This document shows, one piece after another, positions 33,826 to 43,204 of a DNA stretch of 64,000 nt. A program made the position numbers and the translations under genes. The stretch lies in contig QRDG01001860.1 of assembly GCA_012064385.1 (NCBI GenBank), positions 1 to 64,000 of the forward strand, read 5' to 3'. The notes beneath the pieces were generated by a model. The model worked only from the letters and a program-made list of their open reading frames with translations. It made no database searches and was not told the DNA's origin. The stretch is from Puccinellia tenuiflora (Eukaryota; Streptophyta; Magnoliopsida; Poales; Poaceae). Every line of letters starts with the position of its first letter. Within the stretch, counting starts at the first letter, position 1.

Positions 33826-36800
33826 CTATTTAATTTCAACCTTACAGTAGTATTCTCCTTTCGGATCTAGGACCTCTGCAAGTAAGAATCCGGCAATTTC
33901 CTCTTGAATTGCTCGTATGCGATCGTGTGGTAGAAGGCCATCCCGCAACCGTTCGATCTAATTAAAAAAGGGTCAATATATATGAATAAAAGTAAACAGA
34001 ATTGATGGCAATAAACTAAGATTATGAATATTGCATACGCACTTGAAGTTGTTCTAAGATTCTGCCCTTCTCACAGCACGTCTGACGAATGAACTCGCAG
34101 ACGTAGTATCCACATAAATGATTCCCACTTCCCTGGCTCAAACACTTTACGGGAACAGAGTTCAATCAAAATAATAATAAAGAATGGTAATGGTATTGAA
34201 CTAGAATCAAAGAGATGCGCGGATCTAGATAGTAGTACTTACATTTATTGGTTTAAATGTAAGCTCCTCCGCCCATTCACCCCTAGCCCTGGCGGTGAAT
34301 CGTTTCCAAGCCCTGCCCGGCAAAGAAAATGAATAAAGGAGTTATATATTAATTACTTGCTATCAGTAAATGAACGGAAAGTTGCCGATAATGCCATAAT
34401 GATTGAAATTACCTCTGGAGGCATTCCTGCATGTCCGCCCACTTCTCAAGGGGTTTATGTAAGGAGTCCATGACTTGTACTACTCCTTTGTCAGGCATAA
34501 TGATTAGCAGAATAAAGTGGAAGCTGCGCACGCATAAGTCATCAATTATACACTTAACATCGAGAAATTAAGCGAAATAAAATATGTAGAAGACAGTAAC
34601 ACTTACTTGAAGTTGTAAGTAAATAATATTTCTCTTTTGATTTCGTTGAACCGTAACGCATTTACCAAGTTATTCTCGGTTTCGTCATAAAAATCAAGGA
34701 GACTTTTTTCATGAACGGTATTTGGATCAACGAACCCAATGTCATAGATTTGTCCTCTTTTGCATTGGAGAATCTTCATTCTGCATAATTAATATAGTGA
34801 TAAGTAAGATTATAAATGCAATGAACGAGGTGAGCTAGGTAGAGACTTAACTACAGAAATAATACTTACAGACAATAGGCGCTGATGATAGCTTTGTCAA
34901 GGGCTTCTTGTTGGTATAACTGAAATAATTCACAAAATTCAATCATTACGTGGTCATCTCCATGCCCGTAATGCTCGTTCTTATATCCCACGTAGATCCA
35001 ATTTTCCCCTTTCTTTGAGGCTGCCATGTACCAACTATGCAATCTTCGCATTTTTGTTGGTAGATCTTTGACTAACTGAGATTTGACGAGAGGATGCCCG
35101 TGCCGGTATTTGTATTTTGGAACTATTTCTTCGTGGAATTGTAATTGGTCTAAGTACTGAGCAATAGACAAGCCGTGAGCAGCGGCTGCTTCTCCGTACG
35201 TTGCAACAAACTCAGGATCAATGCCGACCACAGGTTTGCTCGACCCCACCTTGGTATCGGAAAACACTTTGAGCGGGGGGCACGATTGTTTTTGCTGTTC
35301 TCCTAGCTGGGCAACTGTCTTTCGGCTTGCACTAATACTCTTCGACCGCTGTTTATTTGCCCGAACCGACTTGAGAATAGAGCGGTCATAGTCTGGTGTC
35401 AGCTTTGGCGGGGGTTGGGCCAGATTTTTCAGCATTTTCACGACAGCGGCATGTTCTTCTGGGGTGTCGGGGAACTCTGGCGCTTTCGCCTTCTTTACCT
35501 TCAAGTTAGCAAACCACTTATCCGTTTCCCCTTTTGCGATCACCTTATTTTCCTCCACCGTATAGTCATAAGGTCTCTTGGCAAGATTCTTATGAGGTAC
35601 TTTTGGGAGGGGTGACCTTGAACATTTCGGTGATCGGTTACGACTCCTTGTAGTACCAGCAGTGGTACGCTGAGGCGGCGGCGGTGGAGAGTGGTGAGGC
35701 GGCGGAGACGACGCCTGAGGCGGTGGAGAGTGGTGAGGCGGCGGCGGTGGAGAGTGGTGAGGCGGCTGAGGCGGTGGAGAGTGGTGAGGCGGCGGCGGTG
35801 GAGAGTGGTGAGGCGGCAGCGGTGGAGAGTGGTGAGGCGGCGGAGGCGGTGGAGAGTGGTGAGGCGGCGGCGGTGGAGAGTGGTGAGGCGGCAGAGGCGG
35901 CCAGTTTGGAAGCACGATGAATTCCTTTGGCCATAGAATAGTCCCTTTCCTGGCTTCTCCAAGTTCAACCACCTCCCCATCTTCACCTGCAGGGTGTTCC
36001 AGCTTCAGCTCCTCAAATTCTTTACCAACTTCATCCACCCCGACAATAGCGTAGCCATGAGGAACCGGGGAGCAATGGAAAGTTGGTGTAGGTCCAATTG
36101 GTACGGCATAGCCGACCGAGACCTTCATGGTTATGTTGAACACTTTCACATGTAGCTCACAAGGTGTGCTCTCCGTGATATCATCCACTGGGTAGCGACG
36201 AAGAGCATCCGTCGTCAGTGCATCATCATCACCAGCCGGGACCATGCTCGAAGCCACGCTGCTTTTCCGATATGATGGGTCGATAGCATTGACTGCAGCT
36301 TCTACAACGTGCTGCTGAGATAGGCCGGCAGTGCCTTGCTGGCTAAGTTCGTTAATTTGATCCTGCTGCCGCTTCATTTGATCCTGCTGCCGCTTAATTG
36401 TTTCTTCTATATTACGCAGCCGGTCTGCAGCAGCGATTGCTTCCCTTGCCTCCCTTTCCTTTCTCCTCTGATGACTTTTATCGGGAAATATTTTCCTTTC
36501 CACGGGAAACCCATGTTTCCACGGCTTGGAGCCTTTGGTGCCTCGTGTTCGTCCATCATGTTCTTTATTCCCAAGGGTGCGTGAAAGCTCGTCATCCTCT
36601 CTATCGGGACGGAACCGTCCCTCTTCAACATCCTTGTATGCTTTCCTAATTTCTTCGATGGGTAGTAGGGGATTATCCTTGTGTCTTCTGGTATATATGC
36701 ACTTTCCTTCTGCGTCCAATGTGCCCCCATGCCCGTAAAACCAATTTCTTGACCGTTCGGTCCATCCTTCTTTTATAGGCTCTGGAATGATCCCTTTAGC

Positions 36801-37747
36801 CAGCAGGTCGGCCTCAAGTTTGTCCCACTTAGGCATGGAACAGGCGTAGCCAGCAGCCCCCATAGTATGGTGGTACTTCTTTTTAGCAGCATTTGCCTTA
36901 TTTTTTGCAGACTTTGACTGAGCTTCCTCCGATTTCTTGTACGCCACAAAATCTTCCCAGTAGTCTCTTATCTTCTCATACCCGTGATCGAAATCCGGAG
37001 TTTTATCTTTCAAGATGAAGTCGGTGTACAATCTGTTCTTAAATTTGTTGAATAGCTCGGCCATCTTCTTAAGAGCCCACGCCTTGACTTTATCTACTAG
37101 AGCTTTTTTTCGGGCATCCATCTCCTCCTCATCTGGCTCCCCCTCCTCTGGATCCACCTCTGGCAACGGCAATGTGAAATTAACCATGAGCTTTTGAAAA
37201 AGGCGTCTTTTGCCTTCGAGGCCGATATAGCTAACTTTAGGATCCCTTGGCTTATTCCATTCTCGGATGGTGATCGGGACGTAGTCCCTAACAATAACAC
37301 CGCATTGCTTCACAAATTTTTGTCTAACATCAATTGGAGCAATGGGTTCGCCGTCTGCAGCGACTTCTTCGATCCTGTAGCGGATATTGTCCTGCAACTT
37401 TTTGGTTGGGCCTCGTTTCGTCCTCACAGAGGATTTGCTCGATCCGGATGGCTAAAAGAAGAAAGACCGTTAATATGTGTATATGGACAACAGAGGCTAA
37501 ATTAATTAATATAAATATATATATGCACCTCGTCGGAGTTTGTAATAATCAATGTTGCACCGGAGCCGCCGGCTTCTGCCTTGTCGGCTTCTCCCTCATC
37601 GGAGATGCCGAGTTCGGCCTCTTTCCAGGCGTTGAGAGACTCATCCCCCTCACCGGAGTCGTTCAGAAAGTGACTTGTTTCATCATCGCCGCAGATTATA
37701 TCCTCGAGGATATTTTCCTCAATTTCATCTCTGCCGTGTGGTTCCAT
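33826..37747 (-). CDS. CACTA-2 second protein with Ulp1-type C-terminal domain, intact frame
   Basis: Seven exons with consistent phases: 37529-37747, 34870-37451, 34607-34780, 34413-34523, 34243-34312, 34043-34144 and 33826-33957; 1,129 residues with no internal stop. The N-terminus is acidic (EENILEDIICGDDETSH). Next comes the conserved plant En/Spm second-ORF region (TIREWNKPRDPKVSYIGLE), a Lys/Glu coiled coil with KRQQDQMKRQQDQINELSQQ, a Pro-His-Ser repeat and a basic stretch. The C-terminus is C48-like: YDIGFVDPNTVHEKSLLDF, His in FHFILLIIMPD, Asp in VQVMDSLHKPLE, then SQGSGNHLCGYYVCEFIRQ with the oxyanion Gln and catalytic Cys. The exon 6 acceptor (GTAAAG) is weak but keeps phase. Its role in transposition is inferred from position and family; SUMO-type protease activity is plausible but untested. 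Confidence 0.8.
35655..35910 (-). repeat. Coding minisatellite for Pro-His-Ser repeats
   Basis: A GGCGGCGGTGGAGAGTGGTG-type unit of 24-30 bases repeats about ten times and encodes PPPPHHSPP blocks on the minus strand. The reading frames on all strands stay open across it, which makes several spurious long frames. Confidence 0.85.
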
Positions 37748-37759
37748 AGTTTCTGCAAA

Positions 37760-38690
37760 TACGAAAGTTATTTTCGGAGCCGTCTCTGCCGTGTCGTTCA
37801 GAAAACTTGTAGGGATAGAATGGTACTACAAGGAAAGGCGCGCGTTGCTGCGCCTGTTGTTTCTAAGCGTCGTCATGGTGATACATTTTTATGAACATGT
37901 GTGATTTATGCTCATCGTCGGCACTTAGGTGACTAAATCGTCGATGACCTAGCTCATCGATTTCATCCCCCGCAACACGGTAAAAATGTCGCGGTAAATC
38001 ACTCCTCACAAAAATGAAACACTTAGCACATTCGTGGTTTGTCGAGTTTTGACTGAAATTTACATCACTAAATAAAAATCAACATCGCTACATCACTGAA
38101 ATTTGCACTAGCTAAATATTACATATGCGAGGATGATCCACTAAATAAAAATCATCACAGATCAATTTTGCAATTATCATCGGATACTTTATATACACTA
38201 ACTGCTGTCACATATCACAGATCAATTGCAAAAAATTATTGACAGAAAAAAAGTAAATAAGCTATTGCTCAATATCATTTCCTATTTTAGCTATTGAAAA
38301 TAACCATACATGATATTTTATATAGCATATAATAACGTTAAATTAGCTATATATTGATCGATATCATTTCCTTTCACATTGTGTGACTATCTATGAAACA
38401 ATAGAAATTGGTAAACTAAAATTGCTAATTAAATTAAAATTGCTAAACTAGCATTGCTAAACTAGAATGGCTAATTAAACTAAAATTGCTAAACTAAAAT
38501 TACTAATTAAACTAAAATTGCTAAAGTAAAATTGCTAAACTAGAATTGCTAATTATACTAAAATTGCTAAACTAAAAACCTAACAATGCTAACAATTTGC
38601 TAAATTGCAATGCCCTGTAAAAAAAATACAAAAATACTACAAAACCTAACCTAACAATTCCTAACACAATTTTTTTCCCTAACACAAAAA
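37760..38690. other. CACTA-2 AT-rich upstream region with a short tandem repeat
   Basis: 38395-38605 consists of about ten irregular copies of CTAAACTAAAATTGCTAATT. The rest is AT-rich leader or intron sequence upstream of the second protein; no exon is supported. Confidence 0.6.
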
Positions 38691-38699
38691 ATCCTAAGT

Positions 38700-39285
38700 G
38701 TTTGAATTTCTAAACCTAAGAAAAAAAATCCTCACCGAGCGGGGGCGTGGAGGGCGCAGCCGGCCGTCGAGGACGTGGCCGGCGTGGAGGCTCGGCCGGG
38801 CGTCAACGGCGCTCATGGAGGCTGGCGTGCGGGCGCGCACCGGCGGCGTCGCCTGCCGTGTTCTCCGGGCGGCGTGAGGCGTGCACGGGCGAGCAACGTG
38901 CGGGCGGCGCGGCACGGGCGTCGAGGGCGCCGCGAACGTCGACGGCGGTGGCGGGGCGCGGCGTGGGGCGGCGTGGACGTCGGCGAGCTCCAGGGACGGC
39001 GGCGATTCGAGGCCTCACCTGCTCGATTCCGACAGCGGTGAGCTCTACAGTGGCTAGGCGGCCACGGCGGGCACGGCCACGGCCACGGAGGTGGCGGCGG
39101 CGAGCTCCACGGGAACGGCCACGACGGCGAGCGGAGAGGTGCGCGGGCGCCGGAGGAGCGGACGACGGCGAGCGGTGCGGCAAATTTCGGCAGCCTGACG
39201 GCGTCGATCTCTGTTGCGCCGCGCTGGTCCTTAGTCGATTTTGGGTTGGATTGGGTAAGGAGAAGGGCGCGCTGCGTTATGTAGC
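38700..39285 (-). promoter_or_regulatory. GC-rich block, likely promoter/leader of the second CACTA-2 protein
   Basis: A CpG-dense block with open frames on both strands that carry no recognisable domain. It lies about 1 kb upstream of the minus-strand start at 37747 and next to an internal CCGGGAC cluster, so a promoter or leader exon is the likeliest reading. Confidence 0.4.
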
Positions 39286-39286
39286 A

Positions 39287-39452
39287 GGACTCATCCGTCC
39301 CGGTTGATGCCACCAACCGGGACCAAAGCCTCATTCGTCCCGGTTCGTGGCATGAACCGGGACCAATGCCCTGAAAATTTAATGCCATATATTTCCCTGG
39401 CGCGAACCGGGACCTTTCGTCCGGTTCTTCCTATAAACCGGGACCAATGAGT
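39287..39452. repeat. Internal CCGGGAC cluster 1 in CACTA-2
   Basis: Six or more copies of the subterminal motif lie far from either end. They may mark the remnant of another CACTA end or a duplicated end. Confidence 0.65.
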
Positions 39453-39845
39453 CCTTTTTCAATTTTTTTTCAAACTTTTCAGTTCTGAATGTTGTTCCCG
39501 CCTTTTTTATTCTTATTAAGGTGTTTGAATATGAATTTCAAATGGTTTTGAATTTGAAAAGACTTTCAACATGAAAAGTGTTTAAATTTGAATAAATAAT
39601 TCAAAAACATTTTCTGTTTATATAATAGTTATTCTATCTATACAAACTATTAACCATTTTGTCATTTTTTTTAAATGTATCTATCTATTTATGACCAATT
39701 CATTTTTTTGAGATTATAGGTGAATTCATTTAATTACAAAATTTGGAATTTGAACTCCATTAAGTCATTAATTAATTTATATCTATTGAATTAATTTATA
39801 TCTATTGAATTAATTCATATCTATCACAGTGGATCCTTCAGGTAA

Positions 39846-39890
39846 TCGACCGGATATGGTATATATATCACACACATATCCGGAAGTCGA
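39846..39890 (+). ncRNA. Possible hairpin remnant upstream of cassette A
   Basis: TCGACCGGATATG pairs with CATATCCGGAAGTCGA around an AT-rich loop, with a 3-base bulge. Its flanking text (CCTTCAGGTAATCGACCG) resembles that beside hairpin B2 (CATCGACCGAATAC), so it may be part of a third, older cassette. Confidence 0.35.
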
Positions 39891-40154
39891 TAGTTTAGGT
39901 CGCAAGTTTTCAAAAGCAAGTAGTAACCTAAACTATGATCACATAAAGAGAACTGCAATGGTGATCACATACTCTGAAACTAACTTCGACGGTGTATTTG
40001 ATACGATCACATAAAAGTTGTCCTAACAATCTTAGTCATACTCCTGCCTAGGCCTATAATACTCGTACTCGTAGTCGCCGTCATCGTCGTCGTCGCTGTC
40101 ATCGTACTCATACGGCGCTCGTGGCTCGAACCTCGACGGGTGAGCACCCCCGGA

Positions 40155-40571
40155 CTACATGTTAGGGTAGCATAGGCGGGGGTTATCGCCAGCCATGATG
40201 TAGTTCATAACGCCCTGGAGAGTCCGGCCAGCCCACCACAGCTGACGGCCGGCCTCGTTGAAGTCCGAAGGAGGAGGGCCATCCCCCTCGTACCTGGCGA
40301 GCGCCCTCTCACGCCGATTGATGAAGAAGGCTTCCCAAGTCGGGCGGTAGTCGGGATGCCAGCACGGATCCATCCGCTGCTCCGGTGTGAGCTCGAGGTA
40401 GTAGTGGTTCGTGATGGCCGCCCGGCGCGCCACACCTTGAGGGAGAGGAGGGACCGGCACGCCTCCGACGCTCAGCCTCCAGCCGGCGGGGACGCGGTAG
40501 CCGGGCGGGCAGGGGTAGTTCGAGGCGGAAAGCTCCTCCGCCTGACGGTAGGTTAGTACGGTGGAAGCCAT
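40155..40571 (-). CDS. Small CACTA-borne hypothetical protein (cassette A)
   Basis: 138 codons from ATG at 40569-40571. I chose this start because the TATA-like TATATATAG (40611-40619 on the complementary strand) lies just upstream and the sequence before it repeats in cassette B without coding. The protein is Pro/Arg/Trp-rich, with YPCPPGYRVPAGWRLSVGG, MDPCWHPDYRPTWEAFFINR and GRQLWWAGRTLQGVMNYIM. I do not recognise a domain; similar W/P/R-rich proteins are common passengers of grass CACTA elements as far as I recall. No signal peptide or membrane segment. Confidence 0.5.
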   Translation of the reverse strand: MASTVLTYRQAEELSASNYPCPPGYRVPAGWRLSVGGVPVPPLPQGVARRAAITNHYYLELTPEQRMDPCWHPDYRPTWEAFFINRRERALARYEGDGPPPSDFNEAGRQLWWAGRTLQGVMNYIMAGDNPRLCYPNM

Positions 40572-40600
40572 GGAAGAGTGATGAGGTTGCAGATATGAGT

Positions 40601-40622
40601 TTAGATGTGATATATATAGTGA
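40601..40622 (-). promoter_or_regulatory. TATA box of the cassette A minus-strand ORF
   Basis: TATATATAG in TGTGATATATATAGTGAG, about 40 bases upstream of the chosen ATG. Cassette B has the same element near 42160-42170. Confidence 0.45.
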
Positions 40623-40797
40623 GAAATTGCGGGAAGACGAAGGCGGGAAGCGGTGGAAGAAGCACACGGATCGTGTGTTTCCTTCGAGCGCTTGTGAGCC
40701 GTTGGATCAGAGTTGTGTTTCTTTCGAGTGCTTGTGAGCTGTTGGATCGTGTGCACACGGATCGTGTGTTTCTTTCAAGCGCTTGTGAGCTGTTGGA

Positions 40798-40928
40798 TCA
40801 GGGCCTTTAGTACCGGTTCGTGTTACCAACCGGGACCAAAGGGTCTTTCATCCCGGTTGGAGCCACCAACCGGGACTATAGGCCTACCCTTTCGTCCCGG
40901 TTGGGGGTACCAACCGGACCTAAAGAAG
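40798..40928. repeat. Internal CCGGGAC cluster in cassette A
   Basis: Inverted copies of TTCGTCCCGGTTGG / CCAACCGGGAC between GGATCGTGTGTTTCTTTC repeats. The TCGTGTGTTTC(T/C)TTC motif occurs several times on both sides. Confidence 0.65.
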
Positions 40929-41050
40929 CACACGGATCGTGTGTTTCTTTCAAGCGCTTGTGAGCCATTGGATCAGGGGTGTGTTTCTTTTAAGGGCTTG
41001 TGAGCTGTTGGATCTGCACTCCCACCTCATCCACAGGTACACCTTCTAAT

Positions 41051-41065
41051 CGCCTATAAATAGCG
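41051..41065 (+). promoter_or_regulatory. TATA box upstream of cassette A hairpins
   Basis: CGCCTATAAATAGCG is a textbook plant TATA box on the plus strand, about 65 bases before the first hairpin arm. Cassette B keeps it unchanged. Confidence 0.6.
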
Positions 41066-41121
41066 ACGTCCCTGCAGCGAACGGCACACAACGGGCGTCT
41101 ACCTTTGCCACCGAACCCAAT

Positions 41122-41279
41122 GGTTGGATTTAGCCTACCTGCTGGCATGTTCCCTGGCATTATTGTGTTTGTCCTTGTTCACCGGCCAGCCATTGGAGCC
41201 ACCTCCTGTAGGTCGGTGAATAAGGACAACACAACGACGCTGTTGGAAACACAAGCCCTCAGGTAGGTTGAATCCAACC
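41122..41279 (+). ncRNA. Candidate hairpin A1 (long inverted repeat)
   Basis: Arms of 66-69 bases (41122-41187 and 41211-41279) with a 23-base loop. The outer stem pairs GGTTGGATT and CCTACCTG with their complements, and the inner stem pairs GTGTTTGTCCTTGTTCACCGG with few mismatches. It lies downstream of a TATA box and has no coding frame. It is a MIR-like precursor candidate; expression is not known. Confidence 0.5.
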
Positions 41280-41399
41280 ACTGGATTAGGGTGACACAAT
41301 GATGAATTGCCGAGGAGGTGGGAGTGGTGGTGGTGGAAGTGGTAGCCATGCCCCTCGGTCAGGCAAAACCAGTGTTGGATCAGCCACATGACCCTATAT

Positions 41400-41500
41400 G
41401 CAAATCATTCGGATTCCCGTCATACAGCCCAACGGTGCATTTGATATGCAGGCACTCACGAGTCACCGTTGGGCTGTATGACGGGGAAATCGTGTGCATT
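41400..41500 (+). ncRNA. Candidate hairpin A2 (perfect 22-bp stem)
   Basis: Arms 41416-41437 and 41464-41485 are perfectly complementary over 22 bases, with a 26-base loop. Weaker pairing extends about 15 bases below the stem (CAAATCATTCGGATT against its partner). This geometry resembles a plant miRNA precursor. See hairpin B2 for the covarying copy. Confidence 0.55.
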
Positions 41501-41661
41501 TGATAAAAGGTTCAATACATTAATTATTACACATCACCAACAACATCCCTATCTAGTGTTCACTTGTTTCTTCGTGTGTGTACCTTTCTTCTGATTACGC
41601 CATAGCCATGGACAATCTTCATCAGGCAAGAGAACTGCAATGGCGATCACAGACTCTGAAA

Positions 41662-42075
41662 CTAACTTCGACCGGTTCCTGAGCCGCGGGGTGCTGAGCC
41701 GCCGGCACTGCGCATCCAAAGAGAAGGAACCCTCACAGGGTCATAGCTCACGTGAGAAGGAACCCTCTGAAGAAACGACCACCTACTATCATACTGCATA
41801 TCCAATAGATACATGTAGCGATGGACATGCTCATCCTCCTCCCTGATACGGCGACGTACCTCCTCCTCGGGGGCCGGCTCCCTCTGCACCGAGCGTGGCC
41901 CACGCGACGGCCACCACAGAAGATCCGGGTCGACGATGTCACCCGTATTCCTCACCAAGCTGCGTGTCCCGGAAGGTAGCACCTCCCAGTGCCAGCCCGG
42001 TGGAGCCCAGTCCCGCACATCGCCCCTCTGGTCCAACATGGACATCGTCCCCGAGAACACCTTAGTCAAAAACAC
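41662..42075 (-). CDS. Small CACTA-borne hypothetical protein (cassette B)
   Basis: 137 codons. It has DWAPPGWHWEVLPSGTRSLV, DPDLLWWPSRGP and a charged RRRIREEDEHVHRYMYLL segment. Composition is like the cassette A protein (PPGW/PPGY, DP.WWP), so a distant relationship is possible but not shown. The position matching the cassette A start has an ATG that stops after five codons, so the true start here is uncertain. Function unknown. Confidence 0.4.
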   Translation of the reverse strand: MFLTKVFSGTMSMLDQRGDVRDWAPPGWHWEVLPSGTRSLVRNTGDIVDPDLLWWPSRGPRSVQREPAPEEEVRRRIREEDEHVHRYMYLLDMQYDSRWSFLQRVPSHVSYDPVRVPSLWMRSAGGSAPRGSGTGRS

Positions 42076-42351
42076 CTAAGTCAAAATTTTGTTACCATGG
42101 AAGAGTGATGAGCTTGCAGATGTGAGTTTAGATGTGATATGGCAATGACGGCCAAGCCTACATATATATAGTGATAAATTGCGTGAAGACGAAGGCGGGA
42201 AGCGGTGGAAGAAGCACACGGATCGTGTGTTTCCTTCGAGCGCTTGTGAGCCGTTGGATCAGGGGTGTGTTTCTTTAGAGCGCTTGTGAGCTGTTGGATC
42301 GTGTGCACACGGATCGTGTGTTTCTTTCAAGCGCTTATGAGCTGTTGGATC

Positions 42352-42500
42352 AGGGCCTTTAGTACCGGTTCGTGTTACCAACCGGGACGAAAGGGTCTTT
42401 CGTCCCGGTTGGAGGCACCAACCGGGACTATAGGCACGAACCGGGACTATAGGCCTACCCTTTCGTCCCGGTTTGTGTTACCAACCGGGACTAAAGAAGC
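42352..42500. repeat. Internal CCGGGAC cluster in cassette B
   Basis: The counterpart of the cassette A cluster, with one more inverted pair (GCACGAACCGGGACTATAGG). Confidence 0.65.
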
Positions 42501-42621
42501 ACACGGATCGTGTGTTTCTTTCAAGCGCTTGTGAGCCGTTGGATCAGGTGTGTGTTTCTTTAGAGCGCTTGTGAGCTGTTGGATCTGCACTCCCACCTCA
42601 TCCACAGGTACACCTTCTAAT

Positions 42622-42636
42622 CGCCTATAAATAGCG
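42622..42636 (+). promoter_or_regulatory. TATA box upstream of cassette B hairpins
   Basis: CGCCTATAAATAGCG, identical to the cassette A copy and at the same distance from the first hairpin arm. Confidence 0.6.
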
Positions 42637-42692
42637 ACGTCCTTGCAGCGAACGGCACACAACGAGCGTCTACCTTTGCCACCGAACCCAAT

Positions 42693-42850
42693 GGTTGGAT
42701 TTAGCCTACCCGCTGGCATGTTACCTAGCATTATTGTGTTTGTCCTTGTTCGTCGGCCAGCCATTGGAGCCACCTCCCATAGGTCGGTGAATAAGGACAA
42801 CACAACGACGCTGTTGGAAACACAAGCCCTCGGGTAGGTTGAATCCAACC
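42693..42850 (+). ncRNA. Candidate hairpin B1 (long inverted repeat)
   Basis: Copy of hairpin A1 with the same arms and loop. Scattered substitutions (for example CCCGCTGGCATG for CCTGCTGGCATG) sit beside matching changes in the opposite arm (CGGGTAGG for CAGGTAGG). Confidence 0.5.
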
Positions 42851-42926
42851 ACTGGATTAGGGTGACACAATGATGAATTGCCGAGGAGGTGGGAGTGGTG
42901 GTGGTACAAATCATTCAATTCATCGA

Positions 42927-43040
42927 CCGAATACAAATCAAACGGTTTCACCTGCATACGCCCTACGGTGCATTTGATATGCGGGCAGTCTCTAGCCACA
43001 GTAGGGCTGTATGCAGGTGATACCGTGTGTTTTGTTCTAT
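42927..43040 (+). ncRNA. Candidate hairpin B2, covarying with A2
   Basis: Arms 42949-42970 and 42997-43019 pair with one mismatch and one bulge. The loop text CATTTGATATG is shared with A2, but the stem bases differ from A2 and the differences are matched in both arms. Lower pairing extends through CAAATCAAACGGTTT. A partial third copy of the 3' arm follows at 43047-43105. Confidence 0.55.
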
Positions 43041-43204
43041 CTAGAAATCCTTCAGTTCATCGACCGAATACGGTTTGTATGCAGGTGATACCGTGTGTTT
43101 TGTACACGAACTTCTCACCAGTTTTTGTCAACACTCATACATAAAAAGGTTTTGAGAACACTCATACATAAATTGTTTTATATACTATTACACTCATACT
43201 TAGA

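Larger units (their letters stand above)
39948..41520. repeat. Duplicated cassette A in CACTA-2
   Basis: It starts at GAGAACTGCAATGG and ends after the short hairpin near 41500. It contains in order a minus-strand ORF, its TATA-bearing upstream sequence, CCGGGAC repeats, a plus-strand TATA box, a long inverted repeat and a short perfect hairpin. Cassette B repeats most of this order. Confidence 0.75.
41632..43045. repeat. Duplicated cassette B in CACTA-2
   Basis: It begins with the same GAGAACTGCAATGG text and repeats the upstream and hairpin region of cassette A. The best match is 42110-42900 to 40570-41340, including CTCGAGCGCTTGTGAGC-like, TATA and inverted-repeat parts. The minus-strand ORF in it differs from that of cassette A. 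Confidence 0.75.

Noticed and set aside
35415..35990. Long frames on both strands such as poly-LTTLHRRR, ASPLSTAA and VESGEAAE repeats
   Set aside because: They are alternative readings of the coding minisatellite of the CACTA-2 second protein, whose Pro-His-Ser frame is the one that joins the other exons in phase.
38747..39388. Overlapping open frames of 126-191 codons on both strands in a GC-rich block
   Set aside because: GC-rich sequence has few stops. None of the frames shows a domain or splice context, so the block was treated as promoter/leader sequence.
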